From Sphingomonas sp. Leaf21 (GTDB taxonomy: Bacteria > Pseudomonadota > Alphaproteobacteria > Sphingomonadales > Sphingomonadaceae), in NCBI RefSeq assembly GCF_916858675.1, contig NZ_CAKASM010000004.1, positions 153,237-217,236 on the forward strand: a stretch of DNA of 64,000 bases, read 5' to 3'. Positions 28,124 through 39,441 of this stretch are shown one piece after another. Below the pieces are notes generated by a model. The model was not told the DNA's origin. It saw only the letters and a program-made list of their open reading frames with translations, and searched no databases. The position numbers were made by a program, and so were the translations under genes. Positions within the stretch are counted from its first letter, which is position 1, and every line of letters begins with the position of its first letter.

Positions 28124-28714
28124 ATGGATATCCGGATTTCTGGTCATCAGGTCGAAACGGGCGACGCGCTGCGGACCCATGTGACGGACCGGCTTCAGGG
28201 TATCGCCGAGAAATATTTCGCCCGCGCCATGTCGTCCGAAGTGACGTTCGGCAAGGGACCGCACGATGTCGGGTTCAAGTGCGACATCGTCATGCATGTG
28301 ACTCGCGGCCTCGTCATGAAGGGCCGTCACGATGCGCAGGACGCGCATCTCTCGTTCGACGGCGCGGCGGCGAAGATCGAAAAGCAGCTCCGTCGCTATT
28401 CGCGCCGCCTGAAGGACCGCAATGCGGGCCAGGCGATTGAGCTGGCCGAGGCGGGCGCCTATGATGCGGGCTATACGCTGTTCGCCGAACAGATCGACGA
28501 GGACGATGCGGGCGACGCGCCGCTGATCATCGCCGAAACCCGGGTCGATATCCCCGATGCCAGCGTGTCCGACGCGGTCATGATGCTCGACCTGCGCAAT
28601 ACTGCGGCCCTGTTGTTCAAGAATTCGGGCACGGGGTCGTACAACATGGTCTATCGCCGGGGTGACGGAACCATCGGCTGGGTCGAACCGCAAAGAGCCA
28701 ATCCGGCGGGATAA
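28124..28714 (+). CDS. hpf: Long-form ribosome hibernation-promoting factor
   Basis: Binds idle ribosomes and dimerises them to 100S particles in stationary phase. The 196-residue protein has the N-terminal ribosome-binding domain (MDIRISGHQVETGDAL, VTFGKGPHDVGFKCDI) and the C-terminal dimerisation domain (MMLDLRNTAALLFKNSGTG, YNMVYRRGDGTIGWVEP), so it is the long form. A strong Shine-Dalgarno AAGGAG (28112-28117) supports the start. ptsN follows 65 bp later after a GC-rich hairpin with two CCGCGCGG arms. Confidence 0.94.
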   Translation: MDIRISGHQVETGDALRTHVTDRLQGIAEKYFARAMSSEVTFGKGPHDVGFKCDIVMHVTRGLVMKGRHDAQDAHLSFDGAAAKIEKQLRRYSRRLKDRNAGQAIELAEAGAYDAGYTLFAEQIDEDDAGDAPLIIAETRVDIPDASVSDAVMMLDLRNTAALLFKNSGTGSYNMVYRRGDGTIGWVEPQRANPAG

Positions 28715-28779
28715 CCCCTATCGTTCTTCCGCGCGGGCCGCTAATAGGCGGGCCGCGCGGGGGCGCACCGGACATAACC

Positions 28780-29250
28780 ATGAACGATTTCAGCGATCTG
28801 TTGCGCCATGACACGGTGCTGGCGGGTGTATCCGCCGCCAACAAGAAGCTCTTGTTCCAAAGCCTGGCGTCCGCGGCCGCCGATGCGGCGGGACAGGATC
28901 CCAAGCTCCTGGCCGAGGTGCTGTCCGAACGCGAGAAGCTGGGTTCGACCGGCTTTGGCGGGGGGGTGGCGATACCGCATGGCAAGGTGGTCGGGCTGGA
29001 TCAGATCGTCGGCGTCTTCGCGCGTCTGGCACAGCCGGTCGATTTCCAGGCGGTGGACGACATGCCGGTCGACCTGGTCTTCGCGATGTTCTCCCCCGCC
29101 GATGCGGGATCGGCGCATCTGAAGGCGCTGGCCCGCGTATCGCGTCGGCTGCGCGACAAGAGTTTCGTCGCCAAGCTGCGCGGGGCCGGGTCGCCGGATG
29201 CGATCTGGGCGCTGTTGACCCAGGACGAGGCGCGTGACGCCGCGGCCTGA
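28780..29250 (+). CDS. ptsN: Nitrogen-type PTS EIIA protein (EIIA-Ntr)
   Basis: Phosphoacceptor of the regulatory Ntr phosphotransferase system, linking PEP/nitrogen status to regulation. In the 156-residue protein the phospho-histidine is His67 in GGGVAIPHGK. The following KVVGLDQIVGVFARLAQPVDF and PVDLVFAMFSP match the EIIA fold. Position directly after hpf is the classical rpoN-hpf-ptsN arrangement, although rpoN is not in this window. It overlaps the next gene by 17 bp. Confidence 0.93.
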   Translation: MNDFSDLLRHDTVLAGVSAANKKLLFQSLASAAADAAGQDPKLLAEVLSEREKLGSTGFGGGVAIPHGKVVGLDQIVGVFARLAQPVDFQAVDDMPVDLVFAMFSPADAGSAHLKALARVSRRLRDKSFVAKLRGAGSPDAIWALLTQDEARDAAA

Positions 29251-29692
29251 GGGCGAGGCGGCGCATTTTCGGGCGCTGGAAACCCTCTATGCCGAGGCGC
29301 CGATCAACCGGCTCTTCGCCTCGACCCTGGAAATTCCCGAGCCCGGCATCGCCCGCATCCGCTTCACCGTGGACGAGCGCCATTATCACGCGGCAGGCGC
29401 GGCGCACGGGACGAGCTATTTCAAGATGCTCGACGATGCCGCCTTCTACGCCTGCAACAGCCTGGTCACCGATCGCTTCCTGCTGACGACGCAGTTCAAC
29501 CTGTTGCTTACACGGCCGATCAAGGCGGGCGAGGTGGTGGCCGAGGGGCGCTGGGTCAGCGGGCGGCGGCGCGTCTTCGTCGCCGATGCGCGGCTGATCG
29601 ACGCCAGCGGGGAAGAGGTCGCGCGCGGGACCGGCACCTTCATGCGCTCGCAGATCGCGCTGGCGGGCCTGCCCGGCTACCGGACGGCCTGA
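29234..29692 (+). CDS. PaaI-like hotdog-fold thioesterase
   Basis: A 152-residue hotdog-fold protein of the PaaI thioesterase group, which hydrolyses acyl-CoA thioesters. Conserved segments: HYHAAGAAHGTSYFKMLDDAAFYACNSL (in parts: AAHG and the catalytic-region Asp), LLTTQFNLLLTRPI and ADARLIDASGEEVARGTGTFM. The start is GTG at 29234 inside the ptsN 3' end, with translational coupling. The substrate is not predictable from sequence. Confidence 0.85.
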   Translation: MTPRPEGEAAHFRALETLYAEAPINRLFASTLEIPEPGIARIRFTVDERHYHAAGAAHGTSYFKMLDDAAFYACNSLVTDRFLLTTQFNLLLTRPIKAGEVVAEGRWVSGRRRVFVADARLIDASGEEVARGTGTFMRSQIALAGLPGYRTA

Positions 29693-29695
29693 GCC

Positions 29696-30022
29696 ATGTC
29701 GGCGCGCCTGCCGAGCGGTATGCTGGTCACCGCATTGCTTCGCCGGATGAACGACGGCGGCGGCATGGGGATGGTGCTGGCGCGGGGCGATGCCCAGGCC
29801 GGCGGCATATTGGTGATCGCCATAGGCCCCGACCGCAGCGAGCGCGTCTGGGAGCGAGGACTGGGTGCCGATGGCCGCCCCACGCTGATCGACGCGACGC
29901 CGCGAGAGGATGTGACCGGCTATTGGCGGCGGCGGCGACAGCGCGATCCCGACCTGTGGGTCGTGGAACTGGATGGCGCTGCGGCAGAACGGTTCACCGC
30001 TGAAACGATCCTGAACGATTGA
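29696..30022 (+). CDS. DUF1491 family protein
   Basis: A 108-residue protein with the pattern of DUF1491: ARLPSGMLVTALLRRMNDGGGMGMVLARGD, GGILVIAIGPD and the C-terminal YWRRRRQRDPDLWVVELDG (described in parts). The family is alphaproteobacterial with unknown function. It is 3 bp after the thioesterase gene and probably ends the hpf-ptsN operon. A basic RRRRQR stretch suggests nucleic-acid contact (inference only). Confidence 0.85.
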   Translation: MSARLPSGMLVTALLRRMNDGGGMGMVLARGDAQAGGILVIAIGPDRSERVWERGLGADGRPTLIDATPREDVTGYWRRRRQRDPDLWVVELDGAAAERFTAETILND

Positions 30023-30177
30023 CGAACGGGTCCGCATCGGCCACGAGCGCCCAGTCTTAATTCGCGTTGTGTCGAACTGGGTGCGATCCGGTCGATTACG
30101 CAGTCGGGGGGAAGCCCGGACGAGCGCCATTCGGCAATGCTCGGGTCCGTGATCCAACCGCATGTTTGTTTGAGTGA

Positions 30178-30843
30178 ATGACCGTTCTCAAGCGAGTCGC
30201 GGCAACTGCTGCCATGGCTCTTTCCCTGGCGGGCCTGCTCGCCACCAGCACCCCCAGCCTGGCCAGTGTGGCCGTCGACGCTGCGGGCGGTGCTGTTCCA
30301 GCCACGGCAATGGCTGTTTCCGGGATCAACGCGGCCGAACTGCCGATGGTTCCGATGAGCGCACGGGCCACCATGTCCGCGCTTCCGAATTTTTCCAAGG
30401 TTTCCGAAGCGGATACGGACGAAGACAGCGAGTATGAATCGCTGGCGGACGCCGTCGCGGCCCAGGATGACATGGCGTCGAGCGAAGAGCTCCGCTGCAT
30501 GGCTGGCGCCATTTACTTCGAATCGCAGGGTGAGCCGCTCAGCGGACAGCTCGCCGTCGCGCAGGTGATCCTCAACCGTACCAAGTCGGGCCGTTTCCCG
30601 ACCGGCGTGTGCGACGTGATCAAGCAGCGTGGCCAGTTCAGCTTCGTGCGTCACGGCGAAATCCCGTCGGTCAGCCCGTCGCGCAGCGCCTACCGCACCG
30701 CCGTCGCCGTCGCGAAGGTCGCCCTCGCCCAGGCGTGGGACAGCACCGCCGGCAAGGCGCTGTACTTCAACACCCCCGGCAATCGTCCGGGCGTGCGGGT
30801 TCAGAAGGTCGCCGCGATCGGCAATCACATCTTCTATCGTTGA
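30178..30843 (+). CDS. Exported SleB-type cell-wall hydrolase
   Basis: A 221-residue periplasmic lytic transglycosylase-like enzyme (Hydrolase_2 family, as in the spore-cortex protein SleB). An N-terminal signal peptide (MTVLKRVAATAAMALSLAG) precedes a low-complexity linker of about 70 residues rich in Ala and acidic residues. The catalytic domain has AIYFESQGEP with the proposed catalytic Glu115, then AVAQVILNRTKSGRFP and CDVIKQRGQFSF. It likely trims peptidoglycan during growth. A terminator-like hairpin follows. The 155 bp before it contain no ORF. Confidence 0.9.
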   Translation: MTVLKRVAATAAMALSLAGLLATSTPSLASVAVDAAGGAVPATAMAVSGINAAELPMVPMSARATMSALPNFSKVSEADTDEDSEYESLADAVAAQDDMASSEELRCMAGAIYFESQGEPLSGQLAVAQVILNRTKSGRFPTGVCDVIKQRGQFSFVRHGEIPSVSPSRSAYRTAVAVAKVALAQAWDSTAGKALYFNTPGNRPGVRVQKVAAIGNHIFYR

Positions 30844-30849
30844 CGACAG

Positions 30850-30876
30850 GCCCCCGCTCCGGGGCTTTGCTTTGTT
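30850..30876 (+). terminator. Rho-independent terminator after the SleB-like gene
   Basis: Stem GCCCC (30850-30854) / GGGGC (30861-30865) with a 6-nt loop is followed by TTTGCTTTGTT. It lies 6 bp after the stop codon of the hydrolase gene and separates it from mmcB. Confidence 0.65.
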
Positions 30877-30900
30877 CGTCAAATGTTCTAAGCGGGCGGT

Positions 30901-31389
30901 ATGTTGGACATGCCGCCCGCTTCGTGTGTCGAGGATCCCGACTCTCCGCTCTGCGCCGCCGATGTCGCGCGCGGCGTGACGCGGATGCTCCTCCGCCACG
31001 ACCTGATCGCTATCCCCGAAGTGTCGTTGGACGGCGGCCGCCGCGCCGACCTGATGGCGCTGGACGCGCGCGGCGGCGTGGTCGTCGTCGAGATAAAGGT
31101 GTCGCGCGCCGACATGCTGGGCGACGGCAAATGGCCCGATTATCTGGCCCATTGCGACCGGTTCTACTGGGCCGTCCCCGCCGGTTTCGACTGGTCGCCG
31201 CTAGAGAGCGCGGCCTTCCTGCCCGAGCGGACCGGGATCATCGTCGCCGACCGCTATGACGCCGCGATCGTCCGGGAAGCGCATAGCGTGCCGCTGCCCG
31301 CGCATATCCGCAAAAAAGCGACGCTCAACTTCGCGCGGCGCGCGGGGCGGCGGATGATCGGGCTGGTCGATCCGGATGCGGGGATGTGA
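30901..31389 (+). CDS. mmcB: MmcB family DNA repair-associated protein
   Basis: A 162-residue PD-(D/E)XK-like nuclease-fold protein, as in MmcB of Caulobacter, whose gene is induced with translesion synthesis factors. The active-site pattern is visible: RRADLMALDARGGVVVVEIKVSRAD (in parts: ADLMALD then EIK). Further family motifs are DYLAHCDRFYWAVP and the C-terminal RKKATLNFARRAGRR. Function in the DNA-damage response is known for the family but not proven here. Confidence 0.85.
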   Translation: MLDMPPASCVEDPDSPLCAADVARGVTRMLLRHDLIAIPEVSLDGGRRADLMALDARGGVVVVEIKVSRADMLGDGKWPDYLAHCDRFYWAVPAGFDWSPLESAAFLPERTGIIVADRYDAAIVREAHSVPLPAHIRKKATLNFARRAGRRMIGLVDPDAGM

Positions 31390-31417
31390 CCGGGGATGAG
31401 GGATTGCCGCTGCCAGA

Positions 31418-31471
31418 CCCTCACCGCGTCAGAATCCCTTACCGGGTCAGAATCCCTTACCGGGTCAGAAT
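31418..31471. repeat. Three tandem 18-bp repeats over the GH30 stop codon
   Basis: On the coding (minus) strand the last codons of GH30, ATTCTGACCCGGTAAGGG, occur twice more in tandem (copies at 31454-31471, 31436-31453 and 31418-31435). The farthest copy has two differences, ACC to ACG (synonymous) and TAA to TGA (both stops). Each copy encodes ILTR-stop in the same frame, so only the first is translated. Confidence 0.9.
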
Positions 31472-32959
31472 CAACGTCACGATCGACTGAGGCGGTGCCA
31501 CCTCGCCCGCGACCCGAACCGCCTTGTGAGCGGCATCGGTAACGATCAATTCCCTGGTCCACTTCCCCGGCACCGCGACGCTGAGCGGCCGAGGCGACAG
31601 CCCCGCATTGACATGCACCAGCACCAGCCGCCGTCCATCCGACGACAGCGCGCCGACCGTGTCCATGTCGTCCACCGGCACCAGCCGGTCGCCGGGCCGG
31701 ATATAGCGGCTGAACTGCGCCATCGCCCAATATTTGCCGGTGACATGGATCGCATGGGGCTGGTCCGCCGCGCCCATCAGGTCGGCCTTGATGATCCCCC
31801 AATTGGAGCCCTTCGCGCCGTTGCGCGTGCTGAGATCCTCGACCGCCTGCCAGAAGACCCAGGCGGCGGGCTCCAGCCGCTTGAGGTCGCCCACGACATG
31901 CTCGGCAAAGGCCAAGGGGGTCGTCATGCCGGTCAGGTCCTCGGGATCGCCCGACAGCGGTGTGTCGTTCTCGCTCATCCATAGCCGGATGCCGGACGCG
32001 CGGGCGACATCGCGCACCGCCGTCTGGTGGACGGTGCCATAGCTATGGACGTTCAACTGCCCGATCGCCGCGCGCGTGGCCGGTGGGTAGGCGGCCCAGT
32101 CGCGCACGAACAGGTTCGACGCGGTCTCGTCAGGCGCGGCGACGACGGTGGACAGGTGGCTGGCCTTCAGCGCGGCGGCGGTCGCGTCGATCATCTGCGC
32201 CTGGCGGGCGGGGCTCCAATGCGCGCCTTCCTGCGTGTTGGCGGCGAACCAGTAATTGGTGTTCGGCTCGTTGACCGGCGACAGGGTGCGGAAGGTCAGG
32301 TGATGGCGCCGCTGCAATTCGTCGGTGACGCGAACCAGATAGGTGGCGAAGGCGGCCTCCTGACCGGGGCGCAGATTGTCGTCGGTGCCCTTCTCGGCCC
32401 CCGATACCCGGCCGCTGACCGTCATGAACCAGGGCGGGGAGTTGGAGAAGGCCTCGAAGATCGGCTGCCTCACGCGGCGGGTGATCGCGTCCAGCCACCA
32501 GCGCTGGTTGGCGTCCTGTCCCCAGTCCCACATGGCGGGATCGTCGGCGCGCCACCAGTCCTTCCCCGTCACCCCCGCCGGTTGCCGCCAGAAGCCCGGC
32601 ACCGCACGCCCGACCTTCATATAGGGCGGCGTGTCGGCCGCATTGCCGCCGCCGATATTGTAGCGCGCGATGGTCCAGCCCAGTCCGTCGGGACCATAGA
32701 AGAGATCGGCCAGCCGCGTTCGCTCCGCCTCCGGCCAGCCACCCGTGACATGCGCGAACCAGGCCAGCGCGGTGCCCCAGCCTTCGAACACCGTGGAAGG
32801 CCGTTCGATCGCCGGGCGCAAGGTCACGGGAACGGGACGATCGGCGACGGGGCCGGGGCCGGGCTGCGCATCGGCACCGCTCGTGACCGTCGCACCGCAG
32901 AAGAGCGCCAGCGAGGCCATGGCGGCGCGGCCGATGCGGCGCATCCGTGCGTTCTTCAT
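31457..32959 (-). CDS. Secreted glycoside hydrolase family 30 (endo-beta-1,6-galactanase-like)
   Basis: A 500-residue secreted glycosidase: signal peptide (MRRIGRAAMASLALFCGATVTSGADA), then a TIM barrel with FEGWGTALAWFAHVTGGW near its start, a motif typical of the beta-1,6-galactanase subgroup of GH30. The catalytic acid/base is Glu231 (SPVNEPN), the nucleophile Glu330 (WMSEND). A C-terminal beta-sandwich (KWTRELIVTDAAHKAVRVAGE) follows. Neighbours GH2, GH51 and GH43 support arabinogalactan as substrate. Other GH30 activities cannot be excluded. It is divergent from the GH2 gene. Confidence 0.85.
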   Translation of the reverse strand: MKNARMRRIGRAAMASLALFCGATVTSGADAQPGPGPVADRPVPVTLRPAIERPSTVFEGWGTALAWFAHVTGGWPEAERTRLADLFYGPDGLGWTIARYNIGGGNAADTPPYMKVGRAVPGFWRQPAGVTGKDWWRADDPAMWDWGQDANQRWWLDAITRRVRQPIFEAFSNSPPWFMTVSGRVSGAEKGTDDNLRPGQEAAFATYLVRVTDELQRRHHLTFRTLSPVNEPNTNYWFAANTQEGAHWSPARQAQMIDATAAALKASHLSTVVAAPDETASNLFVRDWAAYPPATRAAIGQLNVHSYGTVHQTAVRDVARASGIRLWMSENDTPLSGDPEDLTGMTTPLAFAEHVVGDLKRLEPAAWVFWQAVEDLSTRNGAKGSNWGIIKADLMGAADQPHAIHVTGKYWAMAQFSRYIRPGDRLVPVDDMDTVGALSSDGRRLVLVHVNAGLSPRPLSVAVPGKWTRELIVTDAAHKAVRVAGEVAPPQSIVTLILTR

Positions 32960-32995
32960 CCTATCGTCCCCGCCCGATCGTTTTTCAAACGTCCG

Positions 32996-33026
32996 ACTAT
33001 AATCGCAATGCCCTCATGCCCGTCAA
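32996..33026 (-). promoter_or_regulatory. Candidate promoter of the GH30 gene
   Basis: On the minus strand TTGACG (33021-33026) and TATAGT (32996-33001) are separated by 19 bp, or 18 bp if the hexamer is read TTATAG. They lie 37 bp before the GH30 start codon. For the divergent GH2 gene TTGTCG (33073-33078), 17 bp, TAAAAA (33096-33101) is a weaker candidate. The two genes share a 207-bp regulatory region. Confidence 0.4.
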
Positions 33027-33145
33027 TCCGCTTGGAAAGGGCTGTATCGATCCTGGGTCAGTGCCTTTTCGCTTGTCGGGTCGCTCAACCCTCCATAAAA
33101 ATCAGACAATATAAGGCGAAATGTCCGGCAGGATGGCATCGCTGA

Positions 33146-36376
<3,231 letters not shown>

Positions 36377-36433
36377 GGGCTGTTCTTTACTCGGACAATA
36401 AGTCATCATGCCGCATCAGGCAGAGGAGAATCC

Positions 36434-37999
36434 ATGAAAAGGGCAACGAAATTCCTGTTGGCGGCGGCCGTGGCCACGCTGTTCGCGGGCAGTGCGACGG
36501 CGCAGACCGCGTCGGCCGCCACCGGCGACACGGTCGAGGTCCATGCCGACCGGATGGGCTCCGTCTATGACCGCCACATCTTCGGCCAGTTCGCCGAGCA
36601 TCTGGGCACCGGCATCTATCCGGGCATCTGGGTGGGCAAGGGCAGCAAGATCCCCAACATCAACGGCTATCGCCGTGACGTCATCGACGCGCTGAAGGCG
36701 ATCCGCGTACCCGTCATCCGCTGGCCGGGCGGCTGTTTCGCCGACGAATATCACTGGCGCGAAGGCGTCGGTCCGCAGGCCAAGCGCCTGACCAAGGTCA
36801 ACACCAACTGGGGCGGCGTGACCGAGGACAACAGCTTCGGCACCAACGAATTCATGAACTATACCGAGCTGGTCGGGGCGGAGGCCTATGTCTCGGGCAA
36901 TGTCGGCTCGGCAGCGCCGTCCGAAATGGCCGAGTGGGTCGAGTATATGACCTTCCCGTCCAAATCGACCTATGCCGAGGAGCGCCGCAAGAACGGCCGC
37001 GACAAGCCGTGGAAGCTCGCCATGTTCGGCATCGGCAACGAGCTTTGGGGTTGCGGCGGCAATATGCGTCCCGAATATGCGGCGGACGTGACCCGCCGCT
37101 ATTCGACCTTCCTGAAGGTCCCCGCCGGCGAAAAGCTGATGAAGATCGCCAGCGGCGCCAACAGCGACGATTATAACTGGACCGAGGTGATGATGCGCGA
37201 CGCGGGCTCCGCGTTCGACGGCATCGGCGTCCATTACTACACCATCCCGGGCAATTGGGCACAGAAGGGGGCGGCCACCGGCTTCGACGAGGAAGCCTGG
37301 GCGCGTACGCTTTCCAAGACGCTGAAGATGGACGAACTGCTCACCAAGCACTCGGCGATCATGGACAAATATGATCGCGGTCGGCGGGTCGCGCTGCTCG
37401 TCGACGAATGGGGCACCTGGTATGACGTCGAACCCGGCACCAATCCGGGCTTCCTGTTCCAGCAGAACTCGCTTCGCGACGCGGTGGTGGCCAGCCTGAA
37501 CCTCGACATCTTCGCCCGTCACGCCGACCGCGTGCGCGGGGCCAATATCGCGCAGATGGTCAACGTGCTCCAGGCGATGATCCTGGTCGACGGCGCGCGC
37601 ATGGTGAAGACCCCGACATACTGGGTGTTCGACATGTACAAGGACTATCAGGACGCCACCGTCCTGCCGGTCGACGTCCAGTCGCGCTGGTACAACAAGG
37701 ACCAGTGGGTGATGAAGGCGATCAGCGCCTCGGCGGTCCGCGACAAGGCGGGGGTCGTCCATGTCGGTTTGACCAATGTGGATCCCAACCAGGCGGCGAC
37801 CGTCAGCGTGAAGCTGGACGGGCTGAACGCCGCGCAGGTGTCGGGGCGTATCCTGACGGGTGCGACGATGGACGCGCACAACACGTTCGACGCGCCCAAC
37901 CAGATCGCACCGCAGCCTTTCCAGGGTGCGTCGCTGTCGGGCGGGCTGCTGACCGTGCAGATCCCGGCCAAGTCGGTCGTGATGCTGGACCTGCGCTGA
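36434..37999 (+). CDS. Secreted alpha-L-arabinofuranosidase, GH51
   Basis: A 521-residue secreted GH51 enzyme that removes L-arabinofuranosyl side groups from arabinans, arabinoxylan or arabinogalactan. Signal peptide MKRATKFLLAAAVATLFAGSATAQ. Catalytic acid/base Glu203 (FGIGNELWG), nucleophile Glu325 (LLVDEWGTWYD). RWPGGCFADEYHWREGVGP is the family substrate motif. A C-terminal beta-sandwich follows. Most characterised GH51 enzymes are cytoplasmic, so the exported form is of note. Start supported by GAGGAG at 36421-36426. It overlaps GH43 by 1 bp (TGATG). Confidence 0.93.
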   Translation: MKRATKFLLAAAVATLFAGSATAQTASAATGDTVEVHADRMGSVYDRHIFGQFAEHLGTGIYPGIWVGKGSKIPNINGYRRDVIDALKAIRVPVIRWPGGCFADEYHWREGVGPQAKRLTKVNTNWGGVTEDNSFGTNEFMNYTELVGAEAYVSGNVGSAAPSEMAEWVEYMTFPSKSTYAEERRKNGRDKPWKLAMFGIGNELWGCGGNMRPEYAADVTRRYSTFLKVPAGEKLMKIASGANSDDYNWTEVMMRDAGSAFDGIGVHYYTIPGNWAQKGAATGFDEEAWARTLSKTLKMDELLTKHSAIMDKYDRGRRVALLVDEWGTWYDVEPGTNPGFLFQQNSLRDAVVASLNLDIFARHADRVRGANIAQMVNVLQAMILVDGARMVKTPTYWVFDMYKDYQDATVLPVDVQSRWYNKDQWVMKAISASAVRDKAGVVHVGLTNVDPNQAATVSVKLDGLNAAQVSGRILTGATMDAHNTFDAPNQIAPQPFQGASLSGGLLTVQIPAKSVVMLDLR

Positions 38000-39348
38000 T
38001 GCGGTTCCGCGCCGGAGCGCTGCTCGCCGCCGCCCTGTTTATCGGGGCGACGGGGTCCGCCGCGCCCCGGCGCGACATGGCCTGGAACAGTCCGGGGGCG
38101 GGCAACCCCTTGCTCCCGGGCTATTTCGCCGACCCCTCCATCGTTCGCGATGGGGGGCGTTGGTATATCTTCGCGACGATCGATCCGTGGGGCGACGATC
38201 GCCTGGGGCTGTGGACCTCGGACAATGGTCGCGACTGGACCTTCTCCCAGCCGAACTGGCCGACCAAGCAGGCGGCGACCAGCCCGACCTCGGGCGATTC
38301 CAAGGTCTGGGCGCCGTCTGTGGTCAAGGCGCCCAATGGCCGCTGGTACATGTACGTCTCGGTCGGCAGCGAGGTATGGGTCGGCTCCGCGCCGTCGCCT
38401 GCCGGGCCCTGGGCCGACGCCAATGGCGGCAAGCCGCTGATCGCGCGCGACTTCGCGCCAAAATATCACATGATCGATGCCGAGGCGTTCATCGACACCG
38501 ACGGCCAGGCCTATCTCTATTGGGGATCGGGGCTGAACTGGGTCAACGGCCATTGCTTCGTGGTGAAGCTGAAGCCCGACATGGTCCATTTCGATGGCGA
38601 GCCGAAGGACGTGACCCCGGCAAACTATTTCGAAGGCCCCTTCATGGTGAAGGAGAAGGGGCGCTACCTGCTCACCTATAGCGACGGCAACACGACCAAG
38701 GACACCTACAAGGTGCGCTATGCGGTCGGTTCCTCACCAATGGGTCCGTTTACCGAGGCGGCGAACAGCCCGATCCTCCAGACCGACGCCAGCAAACAGA
38801 TCATCAGCCCCGGCCACCACGCGATCTTCGCGGACCAGGGGCGGTCGTACATCCTCTACCACCGACAGGCGCTGCCCTTCGTGCCGGGGGGCGACCGGGT
38901 GCTTCGGCAGGTGTCGATCGACCCGCTGACCGTGAAGGCCGACGGCACGCTGGAAACGGTGGCGCCGAGCCATGATCCGGTCATTCCGGCCTTTGCCGCG
39001 CATCGGACGCGGGGATTGCGCTGGACGGGGAAGGGGGCGGATGCGCTGGCGGCCGACGACAATTACGCGACCGCCTGGCGACCGGAGGCCGGGCGGCCGC
39101 CGGTGCTGACCGCCGATCTGGGGGTGGTGCGGACGGTCACGGAGAGCCAAATCCGTCCGGCTTTCGCGATCCAGTCGCAGGGTTTGCGGATCGAGGCGTC
39201 GGAGGACGGCAAGACCTGGCGGCAGGTCGCGGCGGAGACGGGGGTCAGCGGCTCGCCGATCACGCTGCGCCACGCGGTGAAGGCGCGGTTCCTGCGGATG
39301 ACGGTGCGGGCGAAGGAGCCCGCGATCCTGGAATGGTCGATCTTCTGA
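37999..39348 (+). CDS. Secreted GH43 beta-propeller glycosidase with C-terminal F5/8-type C domain
   Basis: A 449-residue secreted enzyme: signal peptide (MRFRAGALLAAALFIGATGSA), a five-bladed propeller with general base Asp45 (YFADPSIV), Asp160 (MIDAEAF) and acid Glu212 (YFEGPF), then a 130-residue discoidin-like domain (ALAADDNYATAWRPE ... FLRMTVRAKEPAILEWSIF). GH43 enzymes are arabinofuranosidases, xylosidases or galactosidases. The subfamily is not certain from sequence alone. Coupled to GH51 (ATG shares its stop), so the two likely work together on arabinosyl or galactosyl branches. Confidence 0.88.
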   Translation: MRFRAGALLAAALFIGATGSAAPRRDMAWNSPGAGNPLLPGYFADPSIVRDGGRWYIFATIDPWGDDRLGLWTSDNGRDWTFSQPNWPTKQAATSPTSGDSKVWAPSVVKAPNGRWYMYVSVGSEVWVGSAPSPAGPWADANGGKPLIARDFAPKYHMIDAEAFIDTDGQAYLYWGSGLNWVNGHCFVVKLKPDMVHFDGEPKDVTPANYFEGPFMVKEKGRYLLTYSDGNTTKDTYKVRYAVGSSPMGPFTEAANSPILQTDASKQIISPGHHAIFADQGRSYILYHRQALPFVPGGDRVLRQVSIDPLTVKADGTLETVAPSHDPVIPAFAAHRTRGLRWTGKGADALAADDNYATAWRPEAGRPPVLTADLGVVRTVTESQIRPAFAIQSQGLRIEASEDGKTWRQVAAETGVSGSPITLRHAVKARFLRMTVRAKEPAILEWSIF

Positions 39349-39357
39349 CTTGATAAG

Positions 39358-39379
39358 CCCCTCCCGTTTACGGGAGGGG
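39358..39379. repeat. Solitary REP palindrome between GH43 and the PQQ dehydrogenase
   Basis: Arms CCCCTCCCG (39358-39366) and CGGGAGGGG (39371-39379) with a 4-nt loop. It is the same family as the REPIN-like pairs at 15.6 and 22.6 kb, here with a changed centre (TTTA). It sits between two convergent genes and may aid termination. Confidence 0.7.
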
Positions 39380-39441
39380 CGTGCCCGGGGTGCGCTTTAC
39401 GTCTCGCCACCCCGGTTCGGCCTGCGCGACGTCGAAAGGCC

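Noticed and set aside
30023..30177. Possible small RNA between DUF1491 and the SleB-like gene
   Set aside because: No hairpin plus T-tract terminator or conserved family features could be seen; likely just the hydrolase gene's promoter.
31418..31471. 18-bp tandem repeats as a CRISPR or protein-coding repeat
   Set aside because: No spacers; the repeats cover stop codons and only the first copy is translated.
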